64,000 bases of DNA, from assembly GCA_903813345.2 (NCBI GenBank), contig CAIIXF020000006.1:33209524-33273523 (forward strand). The letters run 5' to 3'. Under the pieces are notes generated by a model. That model worked only from the letters and a program-made list of their open reading frames with translations, made no database searches and had not been told where the DNA came from. Source of the DNA: Owenia fusiformis (Eukaryota; Annelida; Polychaeta; Sabellida; Oweniidae). This document shows positions 52,469-64,000 of this stretch, piece after piece. The position numbers and the translations under genes were made by a program. Within the stretch, counting starts at the first letter, position 1. Every line of letters starts with the position of its first letter.

Positions 52469-55400
52469 AGATTCTTGATATTATGTTTTTTTTTGCGGGA
52501 AAGGCTAGTAGAATTGATGTGAAAGTATATGGTACAAGTGAATACTTGAATAATGACAATTCAAACAGTGAAACATATTTAGCTGCACACTTTTGTTTCT
52601 GAAACAATAGCTGCTGGCAGCTACATGTAGCTTTAGGTTTAGGTTTTCATTAAAAATATTTTCTGTTTTTTGAAGAGTGTGCTCATTTTCTCAACAACCA
52701 GAGCATAACTTGATTTCTAAAATGAGGCAATACTGGGAGATATGAGGCAGACTTAATTTCCAAATATTTAGAATTCAAAAACATCTGAATATTTCTGTAG
52801 ATGCCTCATAGGCACCCATGCATGGTTCACTTATGTGTTGTACTTAGAAATAAGCACTTTGATTTTAATGTACTGCATCATTTTACAACAGGGAATTTTC
52901 TAGATCTTCCAGAGGCCTAACAAATCGGCTCAATTGTGTAGGTACAAACTATTATTATAGCACAATATAAAATTTTAGTGAAACTAAATAAGTAAGATAG
53001 AATTGCACAAAGTTCATTGGGGCATGTAGATATCAAATAAAAATGCAGATTTTTCCTCATATAGTGCAAGGGATATTAATTAATTGTACATGTACTTTGA
53101 CTACCTGACTATAAGTACACTTATACTGTACATGATGATAATAGCTATGGCTGAACATTGTAAGCATGGGTTGTTAGAATATGTTTCTAATATTTTAGCA
53201 CAATCATTTTCTGTGTAAACAATAATATTATAAAATGTGCAATCTAATATATCTAAATCTAAAATTTTAAACATTGCATTTGATAGGATATGAAATTTTA
53301 CAATGTATTGGTTGTATCAAAGAGAATGTCATTAGATAAATTGAAAAATACAAAGACATACTAGAGGGAAGTATAATACCTTTCGAATTTGTTCACCACT
53401 CTCTTATTGGAAATGTTTAGTCTCAGTCAATGTTAATGGTTGAGAAATAGGGATCAAAACCAGCCATGGTTTTCTCCTGATGACCATTGTGAATTGCTGT
53501 TTTATGGATTATGATGACGGCTTTGCGGACGGATGTTGACCCTTTGAATTGCCTATGGACTTCGTGACTGGGTTTTATCTCCCACATCATTTGAGACTGA
53601 ATACTGTACTCTATCTTTTATGAGCACTAGTATCTACAACTACTTTTGATGTTATGAGTATTGGCTATCAATTTTTTCAATTTTTCTTCAACATGTATTG
53701 TAATGACTTCAGTATGAATGAAATGTCCCTTGGTGTTCTGGTCCTGGATTGTGATATTGGTTCTCGATTGGAGGGGGGAGGGGGATGTTAGGTATTGTTT
53801 CTTTTCACGTTAGATCATGGTTTTGGGATATATAGGGTCTACTTTTCTTATGACAGATTTACACTTACAGTTTGCTTTTCTTGTTGGGTTTCTAGTTTTT
53901 AGTCACCCTTCCCTTTGGCATTTGCGCTTATATATATATTATTATACTTTACTGACATCAACTTTGCTCATGCTGATGAATATGTCTTCTTATCTTTTGA
54001 TCATGAGATTATATGGTCTTCTTATATTTTGGTCATGTGTATGGTATAGACCAATAATAGAGTGGGGAATATGACAGTGATATAATAATCACTAATATCT
54101 GCCAAATTAAATCCAATATCCTAATTAAGCTAGCCATTATCACCATTCAAGTTTGAACAAACCTCATCAGATGCAATTTGGTCTTTCAGAAATCACATTT
54201 GATTAAAACAGGTTAACTTCTTTCCCATTCTTCATTACAAATGAGGAAGTATCAGAACCAGTGGTGTTGATATACTATAGTTGATCCAAAGCTAGTGCAG
54301 TAATTACTACACATTACAGTATGGTACAAAGGGCTCATAAACTTACTGTATATATTACCTTTCAAACAAATTATTATTAACATTTTGTGACACCATCTCT
54401 GGAGCCAGTATGTAAGAGAAAAGCCTTTATGTTTGTAAGATTTTAATTTCAGCGCTCAGATTTATGTCAAGCCTTATACTTATATTTACTTAACATTTCA
54501 TTTTCTGGTTTAATGTGATAAAAGCTTGTCATCTGGCTTTGTAAATAATTTGATGTAATGTGTATATACAAAGAAACTGAAACATGTAAATTAATTGCTG
54601 TAATTATTTGTAAATTACATGAATGTGCATTATAGGGCCATTAAATTGATGGAACATAATGCACCATGATGGAACATAATGCTCTGTCATGTCTTTGTTG
54701 GAATTATGTAAACTTTAATGGAAAATACAATAGATAAAAATGTGGAATAAAGCATCGATAAACAATAAATATATTCGTAAGATCTAATGTGGTTTTATTG
54801 AATGAAGCATTCTTATAATGAAGGTTGAAGTCCCAAACTCTCGTAAGCCTAAGTTTGGTGCTACACTACACATGAAATACTTTTTGCACATGCGCTTGGC
54901 TTGATCATCAGTTCCATGACTTACAACTATCAAGTTGCCAACTTAATTGCAAGATATGTTCTCTTGCAGCAAAGATTCAAAATATCCACTCAAGAATAAC
55001 CTTTTGCATTGAGCAAGTGTCTGCAGAAATGTTTTACTCATATTTACTGACTGACATTTTGACAATATTAGATCATAATTTATTGCAGTTAATTCAAGTT
55101 GTATTATTTAAATGACAGTTCCATCATTACTTTGCATTTGCTTACATTGAAAACCCACAGTATGCGTAATCATCCCAATGAACTAGTTCAGTAGAAATAT
55201 ATTGAACCCACCTTCTGTCAGTCCATCCGACAGATAACTCGAATACTAGCTGACAGATTTTCTTCATATTAGGTGGAAAGATGTATATTAGTAATAATTA
55301 TAATTTTATACAAAAAACCAAAGTTATCATCATTGTCCCGAGAATTATTTCTTGGAGGAATATAAAATCCAAATCCATGCAGATTTTTAGATGGCAGGAA

Positions 55401-55624
55401 AGTAAATCTTTGATGCACAGCCTATTATCAGATTATTGGGTTACAATATTAACTAACAAAACCCAATAAAGTGTATAAAAGATTTATTTGGGAAATTCCT
55501 CCAAGAGAATAATGTGTTCTGATTACATAATTTGAGAAATTATTGGCACACATGATATATATTTTTTCATATTTTTATACTAAAATCTTAAATTTTGTAC
55601 TGTCTTTATGATTTGCGTCTTTGA
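52469..55624. other. No gene seen
   Basis: AT-rich sequence with no splice-supported frame. The 85-codon frame at 53817-54074 is hydrophobic but has T-rich composition and no supporting signal. A diverged copy of the repeat family seen near 34290-34440 lies around 55195-55290 (GTCCATCCGACAGATAACTC, then TAGCTGACAGATTTTCTTCA). Confidence 0.5.
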
Positions 55625-55717
55625 TCAATTCAATTTATTTTATAATATCTTATATAAAATAGACTATAAAATCAAGCCACCTTTCAAGTCACTAGATACC
55701 CAGAGGCATATGTTGCA
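55625..55717 (-). mobile_element. 3' end fragment of the same LINE family as 4401-5893
   Basis: CAATTCAATTTATTTTATAA...ACTATAAAATCAAGCCACC...ACTAGATACCCAGAGGCATATGTTGCA parallels 4413-4496 block by block (CAATTCAATTATTTATTTCA...ACTATAAAAACAAGCCGCTAG...GTGGGTATATGTTGCGG), with many substitutions and a short insertion. Only the 3' UTR end remains. Confidence 0.7.
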
Positions 55718-56025
55718 TCCATGTTGTGGTGTATTAATTTAGCTACATTTAAATGGAAATACTTCTACTTTGTTATAACATAATGGTATTTTCATTTTTT
55801 GAAATGTTCAATGAAGAAAATACAGAGAAACAGTGTGAATTGGTACAATTTGAAACAATATTTTAATCCTATTAGTACCATGTTGACATTTTGGAGATAA
55901 ACCCATTATTAACTATAATCTAAAAAGGCAGTGGTCTAAGAATGAAAATCACAAACTGAATAATCAGAATTATTTTTTATGAAATAAACTTTCTTATAAG
56001 TTTATCAATATATAGAAATATAGGG

Positions 56026-56142
56026 GTTGAGTTTTACTGGGGTTGAGTTTTACAGGGTTGAGTTGACTTGGGGTTGAGTTTTACTGGGGTTGACTTGACT
56101 TGGGGTTGAGTCATTTTTACTGGGTTGAGTTGACTTGGGGTT
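56026..56142. repeat. GGGGTTGAGTT minisatellite
   Basis: About nine imperfect units of GGGGTTGAGTTTTACT / GGGGTTGAGTTGACTT in tandem. Regular runs of three to four G on the plus strand could form G-quadruplexes. Confidence 0.85.
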
Positions 56143-56880
56143 GAGATGACCAGGAAGCGCATAACATGTACACATGTATATAAAACGCATAAAACATAAT
56201 GAAAAGATATTCTAATGATACGATAATAATAACTATGAAATAAACGGAGCAAATAGTACAGTGTCCAATTAAAAGTCATAATTGGTGTTTCCATTGGTTT
56301 ATTCAAATTGATATCCAGGCATAATTGTTGTTAAAAACCAAATTCAAAATGTTCGCAACAAATATTCCAAAAACATAAACAAAAATGTTTCATATATAGA
56401 TGTCAGTGTTATAACCAAAGTCCATATCCTTTCTATATCCTAACATGTTCCATCAATCAACATTCACCTAGAGTCAAACTACTAATTCATCTCCTCATTT
56501 TCCATAATCTACAGTACAAACAACTCTGAATGTAGAACTGATTTCCCTATGAATAAAAACATATCACCTTCAAGAACAAAAATACATATCGAAATAACAT
56601 TGCTTCAAAGCTTGATAAATTGTTTAGAAACTCAAAGAGAAATCATAATTCTTATGATAAACAATTGATAAACGATATACCCCATTATTATCTAAAAATA
56701 GATAGGCCCGCCACTGATCAGTTATTGATCAAAAATTGTTAAAAAGTTCCTCAATCAAAGTCTGACCAAAGGAAGCATGATCAAATTCAAATCTAAAAAC
56801 ATACACGTCAAAAGCACAATGGTCACATTGACCAATAAAAAAACTCCTAAAGTAAAAAATTAACTCAATTATGCCATCCG

Positions 56881-57655
56881 TGTTATTGTATTGTATATTT
56901 ATTGCCTCATTTATATGAGAGAATACATTTTAGTATACATATGGTTTACATATAAAATATAAAATACAAGGATAAGATTAAATTATGTGATAAAAAAGTT
57001 GTTGTTTTGGAAAACATAAAAATAAAGTGATAGAGAAATTATGTGTCAAGCAGAGCCAACAGATTGGCTCTGTGATTGTACATTTTGTGTACACATGATG
57101 ATACAATTATTAACGTCTCACATGAAACATCTGAGAGACCTAAAACTTTCTTCATAATAACACCCATACTGTCACCACGACAGCCAAGGGCTTCAAATAT
57201 GTTATGCCTATATATGGTTCATACATAGGGCATCTTAATATAAAATGTTCAATTGTTTCAGTTTCACAGAGGTTACACAATATACATCGTTTTGAACCAT
57301 TGAAGTTGTTCGTATTCAATACATGGGCGTTACATATCAATTGCATCATAGTTTTACACTGGCTTTGACATTTAGGATATTTCTGACAAATCAACCACCA
57401 TATGCAAGGTTTTAAGTCTGTGACATAGTCACGTAGGTATAAAAGTTTGCCATAACATGAGCATTGCAAGAAAAATTGCTTGACCTCGACGGATCTTACA
57501 GCATTGACAATTTGCAGTCTCCATGACCTCTTCGACGGAAGATATCCAGAGTCCAGCGCATTTTTAACCAGATTTTCAATTCCTAGCATTTTGGTCTTAA
57601 GGAAAATGCGCCGGATAGGAGAGAAAATATCGGCATGGTTGTCATAAGTGCAGGC
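56881..57655 (-). mobile_element. LINE 3' fragment, C-terminal domain with CCHC motif
   Basis: On the minus strand the frame from about 57650 down to 57152 encodes a LINE-type C-terminal region with RCILCNLCETETIEHFILRC, the CxxC...HxxxxxC cluster, followed by PMYE. The frame continues upstream of the first Met (SPIRRIFLKTK) without RT motifs, so it is 5'-truncated. The 3' end runs to an ATACAATACAATA-type tail near 56881. The family differs from the LINE at 4401. Confidence 0.6.
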
Positions 57656-58105
57656 CTGTCAACTGTCCCGCAATTTGCGTATTTGTCACGCATTTGCTGA
57701 AGAATTTGAAGTCACGCCAGTTATTTTTGCGTGACAGAAAATGTCACGCAAATACGCATTTTACCTGGTAATTGTCAAGCAAAAATATTTCTGTAGAAAA
57801 ATTTCTAAAAAAGATCGTCTACACAGCAAAAATACGAACGCCGGAAAAAAATGTACGCATTTCGTTCGGACTTTTCACGCGAATTATGTATATGTCACGC
57901 ATTCCATTCGAAATTTTTCGTACCTACATGGCATACATAAAACGCCCCTCGGACTCTTGTATTGGCGTGTATGTCCAAGAAATAAACTGACTCATGTCCA
58001 CTTCAGTGAAACTTCACAGAGGGAAATACAAAACTACATTTCACATAAATCTCAACCGAACCCAACGCATTAAGTCTTAAGAAACATATTGATCTTGGCA
58101 TATAT
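57656..58105. repeat. CpG-containing block with GTCACGCAAATACGCA inverted motifs
   Basis: TTTGCGTATTTGTCACGCAT near 57673 and TGTCACGCAAATACGCATTT near 57744 form an inverted pair. Further GTCACGCAT and TTCACGCGAA motifs follow to about 57905. An open frame of 110 codons (57741-58073) crosses it, but nothing in it is recognised. It is probably a decayed repeat just upstream of the LTR. Confidence 0.4.
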
Positions 58106-60163
58106 TGTAGCGGGAGCGCATTGTTCTTATTTATTTTCAAGTTTTATTTTCATGCTTTTCTGATCAAGATCAAATTTGGTTTTATATATGGTTAAAAAGA
58201 ACAGTCTTTTGCCAGCATTGTAGTTTTTATGTTGTGCAAAAATGTCTCCTAGTTTTTGTGTAAGATAAGTTTAAATAACTAGTGTAAACATGTGATTTTA
58301 TTTAATTCCCGGCCGCCTGGCACACATGATTTCAGTTCTTATTTACTCATGTTCTTTCTCATTAAGTTTAGAGAAGAGTGTTTGTCCATAAATTATAATA
58401 ATTATTTCTTAAATTAAGGGTGAATTGAGCTTTTAAACGGTGTATTAAACTTTGAATTTGATCTCATACTTTGGGAGATATTGTAATTTAAAAAGAGTGA
58501 TTTTCAGTCAAGTTTTATATTTCTGACGGCATTCGCCCGACACTTTCCCACGTAGTAAATTGATTGACAGCTCGCTGTAGGTTTATTAAGTCTTTGATAT
58601 GACAGCTATTTTGACATTGTAGCAAGGTTACAAACCTGTTGTCATAGTTGCATTTCCTTATAAGGAAATAGATTGTCAAAAATATAAGCGTTCTCACGAT
58701 CTTTTGGGGAACGATCAGTCTAGTTTTGAATCGTTGAAGAGTAAGGAGCTGCGATCGCATTTTGGAATTATAACAAAATTGTATCATTTGGATTTATAAC
58801 AGATTCGTAACAGATTGTGGATTTATATTGCTGTATTGAGACGTCAGATATTTGTGCTATTGATGGTGTTATATTGTGGATTTATAACGAACTTGAACTG
58901 GATATATTTTGCGTTACACGGAGATGCTGAAAGTCGTTCAGTGCTGTTGTGAACATGTATTATGCATAAGGTAATTATAATAAAGTCTTGTTATTCGTTC
59001 TTTAAATTCACCTTTTCTGTTAGATCTGCCAAGTGAAGTCGGAGTGAGAGAATCTAGTTTACATAACCGTTTTAATTCCACTTTGCAATCCAAGAGTGAT
59101 AAGGGAAATAAGTTCAAATTCATATCCTTTCCTTTATTCAATCTTTTACATTCCATTCTTTGTGAAACGTTCCACCTGCCATTTGTTATTTCTAATCCTT
59201 TATTCCCCGTAGTTCTATCACTTTAACAGTTCACACATTCATTATTTTCTTATCTTTTATACTCAGTATTTCTGTCAACTTGTCAATTATTTCAATTTCA
59301 TTCACAACCATAAAGATTGGCCATATCTGTAACAAATTGCTCTTACCAAAACTGCTCCTTACGTTTTGCTCCGGAGCCGGTTTCACTTGTGTGGAGCAAA
59401 GAGTTTATTCCAAAGAGGCAAGGAAGTGTAAGACTATGTGACTTAATTGGTATAACCAAGGTAGTAGTAATCCATATGCAATAGGTACTTAATTGCTCTC
59501 AAAGCTCCTGTTTTGCTTACAAGCTTGTTTAGCTACTGATTTGGAGCATTGTATTTTGCCTGGAGCCCGTTGAGTTGCTCCCACTTGTTCAGCTATTTAT
59601 TCGGAGTCATGCATTTTTCTCCGGAGCCTATTGAAACTTTAGTCTTTGTTTAGAGACTCAATGATTATTGAGAGCATTACATTTTGCTCCGGGGCCCATT
59701 GAGTTGCTCCTGCTTTATATTGAGTCGTTGAAAAGGAGCATTTTGACGGCTCCATTCTGTGTATGAAGTTTTGCTAAGCTATTTGAGTATTGTATTTTCC
59801 TCCCGAGCCGAAAGTGATTGGAGCCAAATGTACCGATTGCTCAGTTCATTTTGCTCATGAGCCATCACCAAGGGAGCTAGAGTGTATAAATAGATATTGG
59901 CCAGAATCTTTTTCATAATTAATTCCATTTACACATTCCTCTAAATTGACTCATTCATCTCATATTTATTAAAGTTATTCATTGTGTATTTCCCTTGTCA
60001 TTCTGTTATTTTATGCATGTTATATCAGTGGCATAACGATATAATAAAAATCAACACAACAAAATCCTTTCACCAACAGACGTTCCCCGCCGGCTCTCAT
60101 ACCACGTGAGAGTTTTTAGTGACAACGGGTTTCCGCTCGGCCCAGACGCCACGTTCCGTCACA
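58106..60163 (+). repeat. Probable 5' LTR of a second LTR retroelement (~2.06 kb)
   Basis: The right end is firm: ...TTCCGTCACA at 60154-60163 is followed after one base by an 18 nt tRNA-Leu primer-binding site. Within the LTR, TATAAATA (59885-59892) and AATAAA (60043-60048) are spaced as expected for the U3-R-U5 order. The left end is placed at TGTAGCGGGAGCGC (58106) because it starts TGT and its TGTAGCGG resembles the inverted right end TGTGACGG; this is less certain. The 3' LTR is not in the window. The U3 contains several GCTCCGGAGCC palindromes (near 59368, 59620 and 59690). Confidence 0.6.
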
Positions 60164-60164
60164 T

Positions 60165-60182
60165 TGGTGGCAGCGGTGGGAT
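60165..60182 (+). promoter_or_regulatory. Primer-binding site complementary to tRNA-Leu
   Basis: TGGTGGCAGCGGTGGGAT is the exact reverse complement of ATCCCACCGCTGCCACCA, the 3' end of a eukaryotic cytosolic tRNA-Leu including CCA. It would prime minus-strand synthesis of the retroelement. Confidence 0.85.
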
Positions 60183-61049
60183 TATGATTATTTAGTAAGT
60201 GAATCTCGCGGTGTTAAAGGCTTGCTTGTCTTGATTTTTTATGTGTAAACTTTCATCACTAGACTCACTTGTGCGGAGCAGATAGTTCATTCCAAAGAGG
60301 CAAGGTAGTGTAAGGCTATTGCTATGTGACTTAATTGGTACAACCAAGGTAGTGTAATTCATATGCAATAGGGACTTAATTGCTCTCATTGTGGAAAGTA
60401 GTGCTCCATTGAATAGATATAGCGTGACTTTATATGAGCCACTAATTGAAGTGCTCTTTGAACCGAGGGTAGTCCTCAATCTGTATGTTTTATGAACCGA
60501 GGGTAGTCCTCATGCTATGATTTATGACCCGAGGGTAGTCCTCATGTCTCATGTGCTAGTAATTGTCTTATCTTTATAGAAGTTGACAGTGAAAGCCTGT
60601 ATTGATTAATGTGATAGAACTGCTCCGGAGCCACTCAAGTTGAATATTGAGAAAAAGAACAAATTTTGAAATTAACGTTTTTCAGTGCATCTGCAGGTAC
60701 ACGTTTTTTTATGAGTGAGGCAGATATAACATTGTTGTGAGCAATTGTTAGCCGGATCGCTCTATTTGATTGAAGAGCAGTTGCTAGTTATACTGAGTTA
60801 TATAACTCAATTTGGAACTGTAGAATCGTCACAGTTTAAGAGTGCATTGAAGTGTAAATTCTTTTGCAACGTGTCTTAATTGGTTTTTACCAAGGTAGCA
60901 TAATTCATACGCAAAAGTGACATATTGCTCCTGAGTTTGTAGTAACAAAAAGAGCAAAGTAGTATAATTCCTCGTTGAAGGTAACTTAATTGCTCATTTT
61001 GTGTGCTTATTGATAATTGAAAGTCAGATTTGTGCATGTAAAGGGCACT
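60183..61049 (+). other. Repeat-structured retroelement leader
   Basis: Between the primer-binding site and the gag-like start. A ~120 bp segment (60269-60390: GGAGCAGATAGTTCATTCCA, AAGAGGCAAGGTAGTGTAAG, CTTAATTGGTACAACCAAGG, ATATGCAATAGGGACTTAAT) is a diverged direct copy of 59390-59510 inside the LTR. Shorter versions of the ACCAAGGTAG...AATTCAT...CTTAATTGCTC module recur near 60870 and 60950. At 60461-60545 the stretch GAACCGAGGGTAGTCCTCA occurs three times about 32 nt apart; GAGG-GTAGT-CCTC in each copy can form a small stem-loop. Confidence 0.6.
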
Positions 61050-62000
61050 ATGGAGTCGAGCAAAGACTCAGATGATTTAATAGATCTGACAAAGTGTGGT
61101 ACAAGTGCTCAGTCGAGCCAAGAGCCCACTGTATATTTCAAGAAGGGTAATGCTGCTATGAGCACACCCAAGACTGATTCTAACCAGGCAATGCAAAGAA
61201 AATCCACTGGATATTGGTCTCATGTGTCTGGAACTGGTTTGAGTTTTATACAAGGTACACAGAAAAGAGAGGACTGCAAACCTGCTCCTCGCTCTTCCAC
61301 TGCTGTGCAAACCTCAGAGACAGACAACACCAGTACCATGAGTGACCAAATTAGTCATCTTTGGAGCAACATTGACTTAATTGGCAATACTTTGGATATC
61401 ATGAAATCTAACATGGGCTCCATGAAATCAGATGTGATACAAATTGTATCTAACATGAGCCTAACTCTGAAGTGACACAGGCAGTTTCCTTATTGGTTCC
61501 TATCCTGTCGTCTCAGATGGAACAGAGTTTGTCTGCTCACAAAGCCACGATGGAAAAAGAAAAGATTAATGAAAATTGCTCCTTGATGAATGAACTTGAG
61601 AAAGTCAGGTTCAGAACTCCTCAAGATGTTGTTAAAGGAGGAGTTGCATGTGTTGAGAGGGAGGAGTTAGCTCCATTAGTAGAGCAGACGCAAAGTCCTC
61701 CTCATAAGAAGTCACATGCTCTTAAAAGACAGAGAGCAATTAATCACAGTTCACCAGAGATGGGAGATGATCCTCCGTCTTTACGTGGTATTGTTTCAGA
61801 CCTGGATGGACAGGCTTGAGAAAAGAGCCAGATACCCGAAATGAAGGTGTCAAATACTTTAGAGATGGCTCGAAATGTAACAGATATAAAATTTAGCAAA
61901 AGAGCCATGAATACTGATTATATAAATGAGGCTCCGAACAAATTCCTCCCAGTAAGCAGGGAAGATTCTAATCATCCCAGTGCTCCTCAGTATGGTGGGA
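61050..62000 (+). pseudogene. Broken gag-like region of the second LTR retroelement, truncated by the gap
   Basis: The frame opens at ATG 61050 (MESSKDSDDLIDLTKCGTSA) and is open to a TGA at 61473-61475. Reading continues in another frame from just before this point (61472-61819), stops at TGA 61817-61819 and remains open again from 61841 into the N run. The composition (Ser, Gln, Thr, Lys, coiled-coil-like heptads around 61330-61570) is that of a low-conservation gag N-terminus. No zinc knuckle, protease or RT is visible before the gap. The frameshift and the stop suggest a decayed copy, although sequencing error is possible. It is assigned to a retroelement by its position after LTR and primer-binding site, not by similarity. 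Confidence 0.5.
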
Positions 62001-62500
62001 NNNNNNNNNNNNNNNNNNNNNNNNNNNNNNNNNNNNNNNNNNNNNNNNNNNNNNNNNNNNNNNNNNNNNNNNNNNNNNNNNNNNNNNNNNNNNNNNNNNN
62101 NNNNNNNNNNNNNNNNNNNNNNNNNNNNNNNNNNNNNNNNNNNNNNNNNNNNNNNNNNNNNNNNNNNNNNNNNNNNNNNNNNNNNNNNNNNNNNNNNNNN
62201 NNNNNNNNNNNNNNNNNNNNNNNNNNNNNNNNNNNNNNNNNNNNNNNNNNNNNNNNNNNNNNNNNNNNNNNNNNNNNNNNNNNNNNNNNNNNNNNNNNNN
62301 NNNNNNNNNNNNNNNNNNNNNNNNNNNNNNNNNNNNNNNNNNNNNNNNNNNNNNNNNNNNNNNNNNNNNNNNNNNNNNNNNNNNNNNNNNNNNNNNNNNN
62401 NNNNNNNNNNNNNNNNNNNNNNNNNNNNNNNNNNNNNNNNNNNNNNNNNNNNNNNNNNNNNNNNNNNNNNNNNNNNNNNNNNNNNNNNNNNNNNNNNNNN
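62001..62500. other. Assembly gap, 500 N
   Basis: A run of exactly 500 N; the true length is unknown. The pol region and 3' LTR of the second retroelement may be collapsed here. Confidence 1.
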
Positions 62501-63536
62501 TGTCACAGAAGCATGTAGCGCCACTTATACTATTAGGCTATACTGGTATACTGTTCTGGTTGGGGTAGGGTTACTTACAACATGGGCTCTAAGGAACTCT
62601 ATTGTTATTTTTGTAAATGACTTTTTTACCAAGAACAATATAGATAGCGCTTCGTGCTCTTTTACGTTATGTTACATTTTGCAAGGGGTTCATTAAAACA
62701 GATTTTCAAACATCTATATCTGTTTTTTTTGTGTTTTGATGCAGTATTGCATTACCAAGAAAAAGTTTAAATATACGCATAAACTCTAACAAAACTTCAT
62801 TATGTCACCATCTCTACACGGTGACATAAAACAATCATGTAACTTAAGCACATATTTCAGTTTATTGTGGCGTCTTATAGCCCAAAAATATACAACAAAT
62901 CTCAAAAAGTCCAATTAAATCCCTAGTGAATGACATCTGGCATGTCTGGACCCTGATAGAAACTCATTGGATCTTGTCGTGACATCATTTGGAATCTGTG
63001 GAAGGTTCTAATGTACATCATCCTTCTTGACCTTTGTTATTATTACCGTGCCCTGGAAATATGAGATAAAAGCATATCTTATATGTGTGGCCTTAGTCAA
63101 TACATTTCCTGCCTGTCTTTGTACAACATTTATACAATGAAGATATTTCATGTATTCACACAGTTCATACTAATAGTTTTTTAAATACAATATTATGATC
63201 ATTGTATTAGTACTTCTTGCAACATTAACCGCGGCTCAGAAGGGTCGAAACACTCTTATTACTTTGTCATAAATAGAAAATAAAACAGAGAAAAGAAATA
63301 AATCAGTTTTAAGTTTAAGACATACAAATTACGTTTCCTCCGTTTTTAAAGTAGCACGTTCATAGAATGAAAACGGTAATGTATAGATTTACGTTTGTGG
63401 TTCATGTACCGTAATAAAAATAGTATTGCTTTACCTCTCTATTGTTACAAAATATACCTTAGCTTTTAGTCTTTTGATCTCTTGATTTGATACATACCTT
63501 GACACCTTAGCATATACACTTCTACAGTAAACTTTT
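62501..63536. other. No gene seen
   Basis: AT-rich. TATGTCACC...GGTGACATA at 62801-62827 forms a 9 bp stem with a short loop. Nothing else is recognised. Confidence 0.5.
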
Positions 63537-63989
63537 TTATTGTCTACTGAGTCCAAGTCTTGCCGATTTCACACCTGATTTGTAATATATGTCTTTGTTG
63601 ACATAACATTTATAATTGTTTGCGTTATTTGTTGTTGCACTTGTTGTTGGTGTGCGTGGTCGTATGCATAGGATCTTGTTGTTGTTGGCGTTCTTGTTCT
63701 GAAAAAGAAATGAATTTGGGCAGTCTATATTCATTTGAGTTCCGACCTTGACCTTCCAGTTTAGAAAACTATCGTTCTTATGTAGATGGTAATAGCCAGT
63801 CTCGTCACATAAGTCTCGCGGGAGGCATCTAAGGTTCAATGTCGACGGCCGGGATAAGCCTATAAAACTAAATAAATCGTGAATAAATGCTGTGCCTACT
63901 GTTGTTGTCACATGTTTTAAGAATTCTGCATTGTAGCCTACATCCAATGAAAATCGAAAGTCCACACGCGAAAAGTCTGCGATGATCAC
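63537..63989 (-). CDS. Unrecognised open frame, possible 3' end of a gene
   Basis: A 150-codon open frame on the minus strand with more balanced composition than its surroundings. TTTCTTTTTCAG|AACAAGAAC near 63700 is a good acceptor signal, so the true last exon may be only 63537 to about 63699, encoding an Asn-rich stretch (NANNNK) and a basic tail ending GLSRQ. Just after the stop, AATAAA follows on the minus strand, as expected for a 3' end. The upstream half (LNLRCLPRDLCDETGYYHLH) matches no family I know. It runs to within 11 bp of the window edge. Confidence 0.35.
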   Translation of the reverse strand: MIIADFSRVDFRFSLDVGYNAEFLKHVTTTVGTAFIHDLFSFIGLSRPSTLNLRCLPRDLCDETGYYHLHKNDSFLNWKVKVGTQMNIDCPNSFLFQNKNANNNKILCIRPRTPTTSATTNNANNYKCYVNKDIYYKSGVKSARLGLSRQ

Positions 63990-64000
63990 GTTTTTTGGGG

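Noticed and set aside
53817-54074. 85-codon hydrophobic open frame
   Set aside because: T-rich composition explains both the hydrophobicity and the length. There are no splice sites, homology or neighbouring exons.
61841-62696. Long frames spanning the N run
   Set aside because: Their length comes from 500 undetermined bases; only the first ~50 codons before the gap are real sequence.

Overview
This is nuclear genomic DNA from an animal, most likely a marine invertebrate (non-vertebrate bilaterian). The evidence is multi-exon protein genes with GT-AG introns, high AT content, many small inverted-repeat transposons, LINE fragments, LTR retroelements and an assembly gap of 500 N. The lineage cannot be fixed from this window. 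The CGTCCGTCC repeats and TGACCTTGA-rich repeats look like those of mollusc, brachiopod or ambulacrarian genomes, but that is an impression, not a result.

Layout. (1) 335-1513, + strand: the last two coding exons of an unrecognised gene. (2) 3935-13948, - strand: a complete six-exon gene encoding a 485 aa protein of the C6orf136 / DUF2358 family. Its introns hold a 5'-truncated LINE and a dense stack of inverted-repeat elements, one nested in another. (3) 13949-14162: a 214 bp divergent promoter shared by genes 2 and 4, with a perfect TCTCGCGAGA palindrome and a TGACCTTGA site. (4) 14163-47549, + strand: a complete EDEM3-type gene (ER degradation-enhancing alpha-mannosidase-like 3) of 21 constitutive exons, 1236 aa. 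It has a signal peptide, a GH47 mannosidase domain, a PA domain and a long C-terminal extension ending in RTEL, a KDEL-like tail. (5) 25113-29531, - strand: a three-exon secreted PAN/apple plus C-type lectin gene lying wholly inside EDEM3 intron 9. (6) 40629-45317, - strand: an intact Ty3/gypsy-type retrotransposon inside EDEM3 intron 19. Its two 123 bp LTRs are identical and a 5 bp target duplication flanks it, so the insertion is recent. (7) 47550-58100: no recognised host gene; a fold-back element, a 49 bp satellite of about 40 copies with higher-order structure, and LINE fragments. (8) 58106-62000, + strand: a probable 5' LTR, a tRNA-Leu primer-binding site, a repeat-rich leader and a broken gag-like region of a second LTR retroelement, cut off by the gap at 62001-62500. 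(9) 63537-63989, - strand: an unrecognised open frame, possibly the 3' end of a gene.

Functionally, EDEM3 is the main gene. It should trim mannose from misfolded glycoproteins in the ER and commit them to ER-associated degradation. Three of its splice junctions are copied in tandem, one in-frame 87 nt candidate cassette exon falls inside the PA domain, and a perfect 95 nt palindrome starts 10 nt after one donor. These features make its splicing the most interesting question in the window. All gene models are read from sequence only; no transcripts or database searches were available.
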